64,000 bases of DNA from Fictibacillus arsenicus (lineage in GTDB: Bacteria; Bacillota; Bacilli; Bacillales; Fictibacillaceae), in NCBI RefSeq assembly GCF_001642935.1, contig NZ_CP016761.1, positions 558,001 to 622,000 on the forward strand, in the 5' to 3' direction. Position numbers and translations under genes: made by a program. Positions 8,742-16,684 of the stretch are shown one piece after another (the first letter of the stretch is position 1; each line of letters begins with the position of its first letter). The notes under the pieces were generated by a model. The model made no database searches and was not told where the DNA came from. It worked only from the letters and a program-made list of their open reading frames with translations.

Positions 8742-9062
8742 TTAGCAGCAAACCTTACCGCCCGAAGCTTTAAGTTGTTCAATTTTCTCTGACATATCAG
8801 GAAGAGCTTCTAAGTTTGCTTTTATAAAAGGATAGATCTCACCGTCGATGGAGTAAAATATCCATTGACTGTTTCGTCGTTCTTTAACTAATTTGGCTTG
8901 CTTTAATTTTCTTAAATGTTGTGAAATACTAGGTTGTGTCATTTTTAATATTTCAACCAGCTCGCATACACATAATTCTTCGTGACGGAGTAAAGCTAAA
9001 ATATTCAAGCGTGTTTTATCTGCCATTGCTTTGTAACAATCGGTTAACTGATCCAGTTCCAT
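8742..9062 (-). CDS. arsR: ArsR-family arsenite-responsive repressor
   Basis: 106-residue winged-helix repressor. The alpha-3 metalloid motif ELCVCEL places Cys31 and Cys33 in the R773/pI258-type As(III) site, and the protein ends VCC, giving more thiols. It should repress its own operon and probably the divergent arsC. Two 20-bp dyads lie in the 138-base divergent region. Overall length and helix-turn-helix (TQPSISQHLRKL) are normal for the family. Confidence 0.95.
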   Translation of the reverse strand: MELDQLTDCYKAMADKTRLNILALLRHEELCVCELVEILKMTQPSISQHLRKLKQAKLVKERRNSQWIFYSIDGEIYPFIKANLEALPDMSEKIEQLKASGGKVCC

Positions 9063-9082
9063 ATCGATTTCACCTCATTAGT

Positions 9083-9102
9083 ATATAACCATATGTTTAT
9101 AT
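9083..9102. promoter_or_regulatory. ArsR-type operator, arsRBI side
   Basis: ATATAA-C-CATATG-T-TTATAT: a 20-bp dyad with one mismatched pair, 20 bases upstream of the arsR start. Confidence 0.65.
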
Positions 9103-9133
9103 AAAATGTCAAAGAATATATAAATAAATATTG

Positions 9134-9153
9134 ATATAAGGATATACTTATAT
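9134..9153. promoter_or_regulatory. ArsR-type operator, arsC side
   Basis: ATATAAG-GATATA-CTTATAT, a 20-bp dyad, 47 bases before arsC. Its outer arms resemble those of the arsR-side dyad, implying joint control of both transcripts. Confidence 0.6.
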
Positions 9154-9200
9154 TATGATGGTCACGAAAGAAAGTTCTTTAATCTTAGGAGGTTTTAAAC

Positions 9201-9602
9201 ATGGCGAAACCAATCATCTATTTCCTTTGCACAGGAAACTCTTGTCGTTCTCAGATGGCTGAAGGATTCGGACACCACTATCTTAGTGATAAATATGACG
9301 TATATTCTGCTGGAATTGAAGCGCACGGTGTAAACCCGAATGCTGTTAAAGCGATGAAAGAAGTAGATATCGACATTACAAATCAGACTTCTGATGTAAT
9401 TGATAAAGATATCTTAGAAAAAGCTGACTTAGTTGTAACGCTTTGTGGACATGCCAATGACGTATGTCCGGCAACACCGCCTCATAAAAAGCGTGAACAC
9501 TGGGGATTTGATGACCCTGCAGGGAAAGAGTGGAGCGAATTCCAGCGTGTACGTGACGAAATCGCAGCACGTATCAAGCGTTTTGCTGAAACAGGAGAAT
9601 AA
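9201..9602 (+). CDS. arsC: Thioredoxin-coupled arsenate reductase ArsC
   Basis: 133 residues with the low-molecular-weight phosphatase fold. The P-loop CTGNSCRS contains Cys10 and Cys15, and the redox pair Cys82/Cys89 lies in LCGHANDVC. These are the positions used by pI258-type ArsC, which cycles through thioredoxin. Reduces arsenate to arsenite for export by ArsB. Transcribed divergently from arsRBI, an unusual split because arsC is more often the last gene of the ars operon. Followed by a strong terminator. Confidence 0.96.
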   Translation: MAKPIIYFLCTGNSCRSQMAEGFGHHYLSDKYDVYSAGIEAHGVNPNAVKAMKEVDIDITNQTSDVIDKDILEKADLVVTLCGHANDVCPATPPHKKREHWGFDDPAGKEWSEFQRVRDEIAARIKRFAETGE

Positions 9603-9614
9603 TTGTAGCAGACA

Positions 9615-9648
9615 AGCTCAGAAGCCGATGGTTTCTGAGCTTTTTTTG
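9615..9648 (+). terminator. Terminator of arsC
   Basis: AGCTCAGAA / TTCTGAGCT stem and a run of seven T. Confidence 0.9.
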
Positions 9649-9693
9649 TATGAATTCTCTCATTTAGTTCATGTTAGTAATGAGGTGAATGAT

Positions 9694-10929
9694 GTGAAAC
9701 GATTAACTATTCTGTTGATTAGCATGTTGATAATGATTATGAATTATCCGAACCATTCCGAAGCGGCTGAGGGAAAAGCTGCTTTTATTCGTAAAGATGG
9801 ACTTTGGTTAAAAGATGGGGATGTGGAAAGAAGGTTAGTTGAAGGCAGTAAGCTGTCACACCCGAAATTCTCTAGTGATGGAATGTATATCAGTTACATG
9901 GCTGGTGAGGGTGAAGCAAAAGAGTTATGGGTATACAACCGGGTGACTCGTCTAAAAAGAAATGTGTTTACAGGTGTTGTTGAGATGCCAAGATGGTCAC
10001 CAGGAGGTCAGCTGCTCGCTTGGAAAAGCGGGAGCGTTCTAAATGTAATAGATGTGTCAAAGCCGGCGTCATCTTTTCAAAATGTAATCATTGGTGTTGG
10101 AAACTATAGCTGGACACCTGATAGTAAAGGGTTTGTTGTTTCCTCTTCAGCTAGTTTGCAGCCAGATGGATGGACCCCTGTTCAGATCTTTACGGTTCCG
10201 GCAGATGCAAAAGGCGATTTGAAAAAAGTGAGGAAAATTACTACTTTGCCAGAAATGAGTGATTCTTTTTTCGCTATCGGCACAACAAAATTTAAGTGGG
10301 GGATGAAGAATAGCGTTTTTACTTTTATCGCCTGCCCCACTGCTTCATTGTCGGCTGACAGCAACACATTAATGATTGTTTCAAAGAACGGATCAAACAC
10401 TAAAATGATCGCAAATATGTTAAGTAACTCAAATTGGTTTCACTGGTCTCCAAAAACTGAAAGATTGGCTTTTATTAATGGGATAGGAAGACTTGTCTCT
10501 GAAAATAAACGATTAACCATTTGGGACTCACGAAGCGGAAAAGAAGTGGATCTAAGTTTTAAAGGTTATGCTGATGGAGATTTCACATGGAGGAATGACC
10601 GTGAAATCGTTGTAAGCAGGCAGATTGAGTGGGGATGGGAAGTGCCTGAAGAAAAAAGATCTAAGCCATTCCTAGCTTTGGTTGATACAACGACAAGGAG
10701 TGCTAAAAGATTAACTCAGCCCGAGAAGGGAGCTGCAGACGAATATCCTAAAAAATTGCCTAATGAAGCGATTATTTGGGTAAGAACATTTGCAATCTCT
10801 AATCAATCAAAAGTTATGAAAAAGGTAAATCCAGGATCTAAAGAAACCGTTTGGATCGATAAATTAGTAAAACCTACTGAGGAATATTACGGATGGCCAA
10901 GCGTATTGGATGTTTATCAAGGTAAGTAG
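9694..10929 (+). CDS. Secreted TolB-like beta-propeller protein
   Basis: 411 residues. The GTG at 9694 is chosen because it gives a signal peptide (MKRLTILLISMLIMIM, cleavage near SEAAEG) after GAGGTGAATG; the frame upstream runs into the arsC terminator. The mature part has repeated PD40/WD-like strands (HPKFSSDGMYIS, MPRWSPGGQLLAW, YSWTPDSKGFVVS, FHWSPKTERLAF), about six blades. Probably an exported scaffold or sensor; no catalytic residues are recognised. Stands alone between two terminators. Confidence 0.75.
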   Translation: MKRLTILLISMLIMIMNYPNHSEAAEGKAAFIRKDGLWLKDGDVERRLVEGSKLSHPKFSSDGMYISYMAGEGEAKELWVYNRVTRLKRNVFTGVVEMPRWSPGGQLLAWKSGSVLNVIDVSKPASSFQNVIIGVGNYSWTPDSKGFVVSSSASLQPDGWTPVQIFTVPADAKGDLKKVRKITTLPEMSDSFFAIGTTKFKWGMKNSVFTFIACPTASLSADSNTLMIVSKNGSNTKMIANMLSNSNWFHWSPKTERLAFINGIGRLVSENKRLTIWDSRSGKEVDLSFKGYADGDFTWRNDREIVVSRQIEWGWEVPEEKRSKPFLALVDTTTRSAKRLTQPEKGAADEYPKKLPNEAIIWVRTFAISNQSKVMKKVNPGSKETVWIDKLVKPTEEYYGWPSVLDVYQGK

Positions 10930-10933
10930 TGAG

Positions 10934-10967
10934 AGAAGCATCCCCTTTAGGGGATGCTTCTTATTTT
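10934..10967 (+). terminator. Terminator of the TolB-like gene
   Basis: Perfect 12-bp stem AGAAGCATCCCC / GGGGATGCTTCT, loop TTTA, then T-rich. Confidence 0.92.
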
Positions 10968-11090
10968 AGCAGAAGGCTGGGAAATAAATGTCGATGAAAC
11001 TCGATATACGAAGGAGTAAAAGTAAATTGTGAGCAAACCTTGGTCCTTTTGGAGTATTTTATTAGCTCAGGAAGCTGAAACGACGAAGGG

Positions 11091-11133
11091 AAATAAATTG
11101 TTGGGGGACCAGTCCCCAACAATTTATTTTTTT
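11091..11133 (+). terminator. Probable attenuator hairpin before the efflux gene
   Basis: Perfect 16-bp stem (left arm 11091-11106, right arm 11114-11129) followed by a U-run, 62 bases before the MFS start. Loop bases GGACCA (11106-11111) are complementary to TGGTCC at 11041-11046, offering an alternative pairing. Confidence 0.75.
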
Positions 11134-11141
11134 CTAAAGGA

Positions 11142-11181
11142 TTCTCTCTGCTTAATAAGTAATTTTATTAAGCAGAGAGAA
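11142..11181 (+). promoter_or_regulatory. Second leader hairpin next to the ribosome site
   Basis: Perfect 16-bp stem (11142-11157 with 11166-11181) and an 8-base loop, no T-run. Its right arm abuts AAAGGGGA, the Shine-Dalgarno of the MFS gene, so it could affect initiation. Confidence 0.65.
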
Positions 11182-11195
11182 AGGGGATTTAATAA

Positions 11196-12434
11196 ATGCA
11201 GTCTTTACGTAAAAATACACACCTAGAAACGCAGCCGTTATATAAGAATGTAAAAGTAATGAATTTGCTTGGAAGTAAATTTATATCATTTTTAGGCGAT
11301 CAAGTTTACCTCCTCGTACTTCCGCTGATTGTACTTCAGCTTACAGGTTCTGCTGTTTCTATGGGGATCATAGCTGCTGTGGAAAGGATCCCGGTTTTCT
11401 TCCAGCCTATAGCTGGATGGATAGCAGATACATATAACCGGAAAAGAATTCTTTATTTCAGTGATCTCTCCAGAGGATTTTTATTGCTGCTGCTTGCTGC
11501 GCTCTACCAAACCGATACACTTGAATTTTGGCATATTGCAGCGGGGGCCTTATTCATGGGTTGGCTGACGCAGCTACATAATGCAGCTGGGTTTGCTTTT
11601 TTACCTCATCTCGTACAAAAAGAAAGGCTACATGAAGCAAACGCATGGGATGAAGGATTATTTCAAACGGCAATCGTTATTGGTCCGGCACTGGGAGGAC
11701 TGCTAGTTTCAATGACTGCTCCAGGCGCAGGTCTCTTCTTAAACGCAATATCATTCTTTTTAACTTTTTGGATGATCACTAAAATACATATTGAACACGA
11801 AAATAAGGTAACCCCCTATAATCGGCATACCTTTTTTCACGCATTTGCTTCAGAACTCAAAGAAGGTTTTAAACATGTGTTTAATACGAAGATCATTTGG
11901 TATACAAACTTGGCGCTCATGATATCAACTTTTGGAACAACGATGTTTTTAACGTTACTTATTTTCCACCTAAAAGAAGTTCTCTTTTTTAAGCCTGCTG
12001 AGATTGGGATCATACTCTCATTAGGCGGTTTGATGGCGATCGCTGGAGCCCTGGTAACAAACAGAATGAGCAGGATTTTCAGATTTCAGACGATCTTAAT
12101 GTTCGCGCATCTAACAGGAGGACTTTCCATCATTGGACTCGCATTCTCTGAAACTTTTATTAGTGTCGCGATAACGAATGCGATTGGTGTATTAGCTGCT
12201 TGTATGATCAATCCTTGTATTCGAACAATTCGTCAGACGCATACCCCTGATCATTTATTAGGCAGAGTTCAGGCCACAAGCAGATGGATGACGTGGTTAT
12301 TGCTGCTGGTCTCAGCGATACTATCAGGTTATTTGGCGTCGTCTACCAGCTCAACGTTTACTATTACAATTGGCGGAATTGTTACAGCAGGTACGTTTCT
12401 GTTTTATTTATTGCCCTCAGTTCGAAAAGCTTAA
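11196..12434 (+). CDS. MFS drug-efflux transporter (MefA/MFS_3 type)
   Basis: 412-residue major facilitator with 12 predicted membrane segments. Motif A-like loop [17 protein letters not shown] follows segment 2, and IGPALGGLL and [11 protein letters not shown] are typical of the macrolide-efflux/enterobactin-exporter group. The substrate is not predictable from sequence. AAAGGGGA precedes the ATG by about nine bases. The leader with a terminator hairpin directly upstream suggests drug-inducible attenuation. Ends 96 bases before spoVR with no terminator seen in between. Confidence 0.85.
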   Translation: MQSLRKNTHLETQPLYKNVKVMNLLGSKFISFLGDQVYLLVLPLIVLQLTGSAVSMGIIAAVERIPVFFQPIAGWIADTYNRKRILYFSDLSRGFLLLLLAALYQTDTLEFWHIAAGALFMGWLTQLHNAAGFAFLPHLVQKERLHEANAWDEGLFQTAIVIGPALGGLLVSMTAPGAGLFLNAISFFLTFWMITKIHIEHENKVTPYNRHTFFHAFASELKEGFKHVFNTKIIWYTNLALMISTFGTTMFLTLLIFHLKEVLFFKPAEIGIILSLGGLMAIAGALVTNRMSRIFRFQTILMFAHLTGGLSIIGLAFSETFISVAITNAIGVLAACMINPCIRTIRQTHTPDHLLGRVQATSRWMTWLLLLVSAILSGYLASSTSSTFTITIGGIVTAGTFLFYLLPSVRKA

Positions 12435-12529
12435 ATTTAAAACACGTCCGATTTTCGCTCTTGTTTTCTCATGAATGTCCGTTTTCTTTCATACAGTTAA
12501 AAGTAAGGAAAAAGCAGGAGGGGGAAAAC

Positions 12530-13939
12530 ATGAACTGGGACTTGCAAAATAAAGAGCTTGAAAAAGCAATTGCTGAAATTACTGAGATTGCAGACCACTT
12601 TGGCCTTGATTTTTACCCTATGCGGTATGAGATATGTCCGGCTGATATTATTTATACTTTTGGTGCGTATGGAATGCCCACACGTTTTTCACACTGGAGC
12701 TTCGGAAAACAGTTCCACAAAATGAAGCTTCAATATGATTTGGGATTAAGCAAAATCTATGAACTGGTAATCAATTCAGACCCATGTTATGCATTTTTGC
12801 TAGATACAAACTCATTGATACAAAATAAGCTTATCATTGCCCATGTTCTTGCTCATTGTGACTTCTTTAAGAACAATGTCCGCTTTTCAAACACGAGAAG
12901 GGACATGGTAGAGTGCATGACAGCTACGGCAGAACGAGTGGCTCAGTACGAACATCTATATGGAAAAAAAGAAGTAGAGCAGTTCTTGGATGCTGTGCTT
13001 GCTATCCAAGAACACATCGACCCGTCAATCGTTAGGAACAGACTAAACTATGTGTTTGGTGAAGATGATGAAATAATACCTAAGAAAGAAACGCCTTACG
13101 ATGACTTATGGAAAATCGATGATAAAAAAGGTCCTAAGCCTGCATTGAAAAAGAAAAAATCTTTTCCGCCTCAGCCTGAGAAAGATATTCTTTTGTTTAT
13201 TGAGCAATACAGCCGTGAACTAGAAGAATGGCAGAGGGATATTTTATCAATGATGCGAGAAGAAATGCTTTATTTCTGGCCGCAGCTCGAAACAAAAATC
13301 ATGAACGAAGGCTGGGCATCTTATTGGCACGCCAAAATCCTGCAAGAAATGGACTTAACCTCTCATGAAACAATCGAGTTCGCTAAACTGAACGCTGGAG
13401 TTGTCCAGCCATCCAAGACATCCATCAATCCATATTACTTAGGACTTCAAGTATTTAAAGATATTGAAGAACGATACAACAACCCAGATGAAGAGCTAAT
13501 CAGGCAAGGAGTTAAACCTGGTTCTGGACGAGAAAAAATGTTCGAAGTCCGTGAACTGGAGTCCGACATGTCTTTTATCCGAAACTATCTAACAAAGGAT
13601 CTAGCTCAGCGGGAAGACATGTACCTGTTCCAAAAACAGGGGAAGGAATACAAAATTGTCGATAAGCAATGGGAAGAAGTCCGTGATCAGCTCGTTAGTA
13701 TGAGGGTAAACGGAGGGTTTCCGTATATCACAGTAAATGATGCAGATTATATGAAGAATGGGGAGCTATACCTCAATCATAGCTATGAGGATATGGAACT
13801 TGATGTGAAGTATCTTGAGAAGGTATTACCGCATCTTCATCATCTTTGGGGACGCCCTGTTCATATGGAGACGAAGATCGAGCAGAAGCCTGTATTGTTC
13901 ACATTTGATGGGAAGACTGTGCATCGAAAGTACCTATAA
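12530..13939 (+). CDS. spoVR: Stage V sporulation protein R
   Basis: 469 residues, the normal SpoVR length, full-length similarity including [16 protein letters not shown] and the His/Glu-rich central part ([22 protein letters not shown]) that resembles a metallohydrolase site. Needed for spore cortex formation in B. subtilis; biochemical activity unresolved. ATG 12530 is chosen because it follows GGAGGGGG; upstream codons in frame belong to the previous gene in another frame. Ends two bases before a TTAAAC-type palindrome and a terminator. Confidence 0.95.
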   Translation: MNWDLQNKELEKAIAEITEIADHFGLDFYPMRYEICPADIIYTFGAYGMPTRFSHWSFGKQFHKMKLQYDLGLSKIYELVINSDPCYAFLLDTNSLIQNKLIIAHVLAHCDFFKNNVRFSNTRRDMVECMTATAERVAQYEHLYGKKEVEQFLDAVLAIQEHIDPSIVRNRLNYVFGEDDEIIPKKETPYDDLWKIDDKKGPKPALKKKKSFPPQPEKDILLFIEQYSRELEEWQRDILSMMREEMLYFWPQLETKIMNEGWASYWHAKILQEMDLTSHETIEFAKLNAGVVQPSKTSINPYYLGLQVFKDIEERYNNPDEELIRQGVKPGSGREKMFEVRELESDMSFIRNYLTKDLAQREDMYLFQKQGKEYKIVDKQWEEVRDQLVSMRVNGGFPYITVNDADYMKNGELYLNHSYEDMELDVKYLEKVLPHLHHLWGRPVHMETKIEQKPVLFTFDGKTVHRKYL

Positions 13940-13941
13940 AA

Positions 13942-13957
13942 TTAAACGAGCGTTTAA
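13942..13957. repeat. TTAAAC-N4-GTTTAA palindrome, copy 1
   Basis: TTAAACGAGCGTTTAA, two bases after the spoVR stop and 11 before its terminator hairpin. Confidence 0.9.
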
Positions 13958-13968
13958 AAACTGATAGG

Positions 13969-13999
13969 AAAAAGCACGCTGGTGGCGTGCTTTTTATTT
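13969..13999 (+). terminator. Terminator of spoVR
   Basis: AAAAAGCACGC / GCGTGCTTTTT, loop TGGTG. The same GCACGC..GCGTGC stem recurs after several other genes here. Confidence 0.92.
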
Positions 14000-14164
14000 T
14001 GGGAACATAGAATATACAGCCTGAAAGAGTTAAGTTTTTTAAATCCACCGTATAAATGATGCTGTCATGTATGAAAGTGATCTGATACCCACCACTCTGC
14101 GTTCCGCATACTTACGGTTCCTTCAACGTGAGTGACATCAAACGGAAAATAACTTACAAACGAA

Positions 14165-14456
14165 ATGCCTTATTCGCCTCTTGTCATGTCAGCGGTCTTG
14201 CTACTGGCATTCTTCTTTTTCAACGAGTGGCGCGCAGATTAGCTCAATGGGTATTTATGAGGAAGTCCCAGGAGAGAGGTACATAGAAGAAGTATTAAAT
14301 ATCAAGTTTACGGGTACCAATCCATTTTACGATCAAAAATTAATTGATAAGACTCCTATGATGAACCGCTATGACATTATTTTATTGTATAAAACTGAAA
14401 CTATTGATGTAGATGAGATTAATCAGTCACCTTCTTATAAAATATCAACAAATTAG
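14165..14456 (+). pseudogene. Frameshifted remnant of an unknown small membrane-anchored protein
   Basis: From ATG 14165 the frame reads MPYSPLVMSAVLLLAFFFFN, a membrane segment, and stops at GCAGATTAG. One frame over, coding-like sequence continues (QISSMGIYEEVPGERYIEEV to YKISTN, stop 14456). A single indel near 14235 would join them. No ribosome site is evident and I do not recognise the family. The 14000-14160 stretch before it holds nothing I can support. Confidence 0.35.
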
Positions 14457-14493
14457 GGTTAGATTGTAATTAAAAGAAAGTAGGAACTGAAAT

Positions 14494-14872
14494 ATGAAAA
14501 ATAGCACAATTTTCCCGTTGGGACAAAAAGTTCATGCAAACTTTATTGGTGATGCATATTTACAAATGGTGTTTACTGATCCAACACCACTCAACACTTC
14601 AATGGGGAATGTAACATTTGCGCCTGGATCCCGCAATAACTGGCACTCTCATAAAGCTGGACAAGTTTTGTTAGTCACCGGGGGGAAGGATGGTATCAAG
14701 AAGAAGAAAAACCAGCGCAATTACTTAAAACAGGCGATGTAGTGAATATTCCGGCGAATGTAAAACATGGCATGGAGCGACAAAAAACAGCTGGTTTGTA
14801 CATTTAGCAATGACACCAGGAGAAACCGATTGGTTAGAGCCTGTCAATGATGAATGGTATAGCAAATTATAA
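14494..14872 (+). pseudogene. Cupin-domain protein, two frameshifts
   Basis: Starts with ATG 14494 and follows a small cupin through NNWHSHKAGQVLLVTGG, the first metal-binding motif. The frame then breaks in the GGGGGG run near 14682 and continues one frame over as WYQEEEKPAQLLKTGDVVNI. It breaks again near 14770 (AAACATGGCAT, where one T seems missing) before resuming as WHGATKNSWFVHLAMTPGET to the TAA at 14872. Intact relatives are ~130-residue (R)-mandelonitrile-lyase-like cupins. Two independent shifts argue for decay next to the IS element. Confidence 0.8.
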
Positions 14873-14954
14873 ATATAACACCATCTAATTGTAGATCGAT
14901 AGGAAAGGAAAAACAATAATGCATAAGCGCTGTCCATCGGAAGTATCTCTAAAT

Positions 14955-14970
14955 TTAAACAAGCGTTTAA
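14955..14970. repeat. TTAAAC-N4-GTTTAA palindrome, copy 2
   Basis: TTAAACAAGCGTTTAA, 14 bases before the terminator hairpin that carries the IS insertion. Confidence 0.9.
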
Positions 14971-14984
14971 AAACTAATCGAAAA

Positions 14985-15005
14985 AAGCACGCAGATAGCG
15001 TGCTT
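14985..15005 (+). repeat. Left target-site duplication: complete terminator hairpin
   Basis: 21 bases forming the stem AAGCACGC / GCGTGCTT with loop AGATA, identical to 16530-16550 on the other side of the IS. Confidence 0.88.
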
Positions 15006-15087
15006 CAGCTTGTAGACAAAGTCAGATGTCTACAAGCTTTTTTTATTGTAGAATTAAATTAGATAATGTTTGAGGGGAGAAATTTAC

Positions 15088-15663
15088 ATGTTATCTAAGC
15101 ATTCTACTGAAGGACGTCACCAAGTTACTCTAGCAGCTCTTGACGAGCTTGTACCTCAGGATCATTTGGTACGAAAAATTGATCAAGTCATGGATTTTGA
15201 CTTTATTTATGATGCCGTAAAACATACATATTCTTTGGATAATGGCAGACCGAGCGTGGACCCTGTTGTTTTAGTCAAAATGGTGCTCCTTCAATATTTA
15301 TTTGGTATTCGATCAATGCGCCAAACGATAAAAGAGATTGAAACGAATGTCGCTTATCGTTGGTTTTTAGGCTATGACTTCAGCGAGAAGATACCTCATT
15401 TTTCAACGTTCGGGAAGAATTACGCACGTCGTTTCCATGATAGTGATCTTTTCGAACAGATCTTCTATCGGATTCTACGTGAAGCTACGAATTATGGTCT
15501 GGTTGATCCCACTATTGCTTTTATCGATTCCACGCATGTGAAAGCCAATGCCAATAAGAAGAAGTTTGATAAGAAGATAGTACGTGTGGAAACGCGCAGC
15601 TATCAAAACAAACTTGAAGAAGAAATCAATATCGACCGTGAGGCACACGGAAAAAAGCACTAA
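15088..15663 (+). CDS. IS1182-family transposase, N-terminal part
   Basis: 191 residues from ATG 15088 (AGGGGAG seven bases upstream). Contains the DUF772-type N-terminal domain (DELVPQDHLVRKIDQV, SMRQTIKEIETNVAYRWFLGY) and the first catalytic Asp in FIDSTHVKANANKKK. It stops at 15661 directly after the heptamer AAAAAAG (15651-15657). A -1 slip there would fuse it to the downstream frame and give a full ~450-residue transposase. Confidence 0.88.
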   Translation: MLSKHSTEGRHQVTLAALDELVPQDHLVRKIDQVMDFDFIYDAVKHTYSLDNGRPSVDPVVLVKMVLLQYLFGIRSMRQTIKEIETNVAYRWFLGYDFSEKIPHFSTFGKNYARRFHDSDLFEQIFYRILREATNYGLVDPTIAFIDSTHVKANANKKKFDKKIVRVETRSYQNKLEEEINIDREAHGKKH

Positions 15664-16442
15664 CCCCTCAAACAAAAGAAGATACGAAAGAAGTTAAAGT
15701 GAGCACTACGGATCCGGAGAGTGGCTACTATGTAAAGGACGAACGGGAAAAGCTGTTTGCGTACTCTTTTCACACCGCCAGTGATTCAAGAGGTTTTATT
15801 CTTGGAAGTCTCGTCACCGGAGCCAATGTTCATGACAGTAGAATGCTCGAGCCACTTGTAAATCAGTTGTTAGAAAACGTAGGAAAACCGAACGCCTTAG
15901 CTGTAGATGCAGGATATAAAACACCGCCGATTGCCAAGTTTTTGATGGACCAGGAAATTCGCCCAGTAATGCCTTACACACGACCGAAAACCAAAGATGG
16001 ATACATGAAGAAGTACGAATATGTTTACGATGAACATTACGATCAATACATATGTCCGCAAGGCGAAACGTTACCCTATAGAACGACGACCCGCGAGGGC
16101 TATCGTCAATACGCTTCCAATCCTTTGAAGTGCAAACAGTGTCCTTTGCTTTCTCAATGTACGCAGAGTAAACAGCACATCAAGATGATCCACCGGCACA
16201 TCTGGGAGGAGTACTTGGAGGAAGCCGATCACCTTCGTCATACGGAGGAGAATAAAAAAATATATGCACAGCGAAAAGAAACGATTGAACGTGTCTTCGC
16301 TGATGCAAAAGAAAAGCATGGTATGCGTTGGACGAAGCTGAGAGGGCTTAAAAAAGTTTCCGCGCACGCGATGCTTACTTTCGCTGCCATGAATCTTAAA
16401 AAACTGGCAAACTGGACATGGCGAGGTCCATGTCCAGTGTAA
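15658..16442 (+). CDS. IS1182-family transposase, C-terminal part (-1 frame)
   Basis: Continues the transposase in the -1 frame (ALTPQTKEDTKEVKVSTTDP...). It carries the second catalytic Asp in LAVDAGYKTPP, a Cys-rich zinc-type motif (YICPQG, CKQCPLLSQC) and the catalytic Glu in RKETIERVFADAKEKHGMRW. It has no good start of its own (the GTG at 15699 lacks a ribosome site), so it is probably made only as a frameshift fusion, or the element is a one-base mutant. Confidence 0.82.
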
Positions 16443-16481
16443 GTTAAGCTAGAATTCCTTTGGAAAACCTAGAAAAAATGA

Positions 16482-16519
16482 ACAAACCCCATCTCAAATC
16501 AATTTGAGATGGGGTTTGT
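16482..16519. terminator. Hairpin at the right end of the IS
   Basis: Perfect 17-bp stem around loop TCAA overlapping the right inverted repeat; no T-run, so it may be a transposase recognition or shielding structure. Confidence 0.7.
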
Positions 16520-16529
16520 CTACGTTCTG

Positions 16530-16550
16530 AAGCACGCAGATAGCGTGCTT
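16530..16550 (+). repeat. Right target-site duplication: second copy of the terminator hairpin
   Basis: Identical to 14985-15005. It keeps the original T-run (GTGCTTTTTG), so it remains a working terminator for transcripts leaving the IS. Confidence 0.88.
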
Positions 16551-16684
16551 TTTGTTATTCCTTGGTCTAACAATATCGTATTAAATATAGCTAGTTATAA
16601 ATTCAGATATCATATTGTTTTCATGATATTGTTCTTTTAATTATAACTTGTGTCATATACATTTTCAGATAAGGAGGAATGTGT

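Larger units (their letters stand above)
11029..11226 (+). other. Possible leader reading frame in front of the efflux gene
   Basis: A GTG-started frame beginning MSKPWSFWSILLAQ follows AAGGAG at 11011 (12-base spacing) and runs through both leader hairpins, overlapping the start of the MFS gene. Its C-terminal part simply translates the hairpins, so it is unlikely to be a functional protein. The first 20 codons could be a regulatory peptide whose stalled ribosome changes folding of the terminator at 11091. No known leader peptide is recognised. Confidence 0.35.
15006..16529 (+). mobile_element. IS1182-family insertion sequence, complete
   Basis: 1524 bp between two identical 21-bp hairpin sequences. 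Ends are imperfect inverted repeats: left CAGCTTGTAGACAAA, right (reverse complement) CAGAACGTAGACAAA, 12 of 15 matching. Each end carries a subterminal hairpin: left GCTTGTAGAC..GTCTACAAGC with a T-run, which would block incoming transcription, and right a 17-bp perfect stem at 16482-16519. The transposase is in two frames joined at an A-AAA-AAG site. Intact ends and identical duplications point to a recent insertion. Confidence 0.88.

Noticed and set aside
9445-9693. N-terminal extension of the TolB-like protein upstream of 9694
   Set aside because: It overlaps arsC and its terminator; GTG 9694 gives a signal peptide and has a ribosome site.
11029-11226. 65-codon frame as a normal protein gene
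   Set aside because: Its second half just translates two perfect hairpins and it overlaps the MFS gene; kept only as a possible leader peptide.
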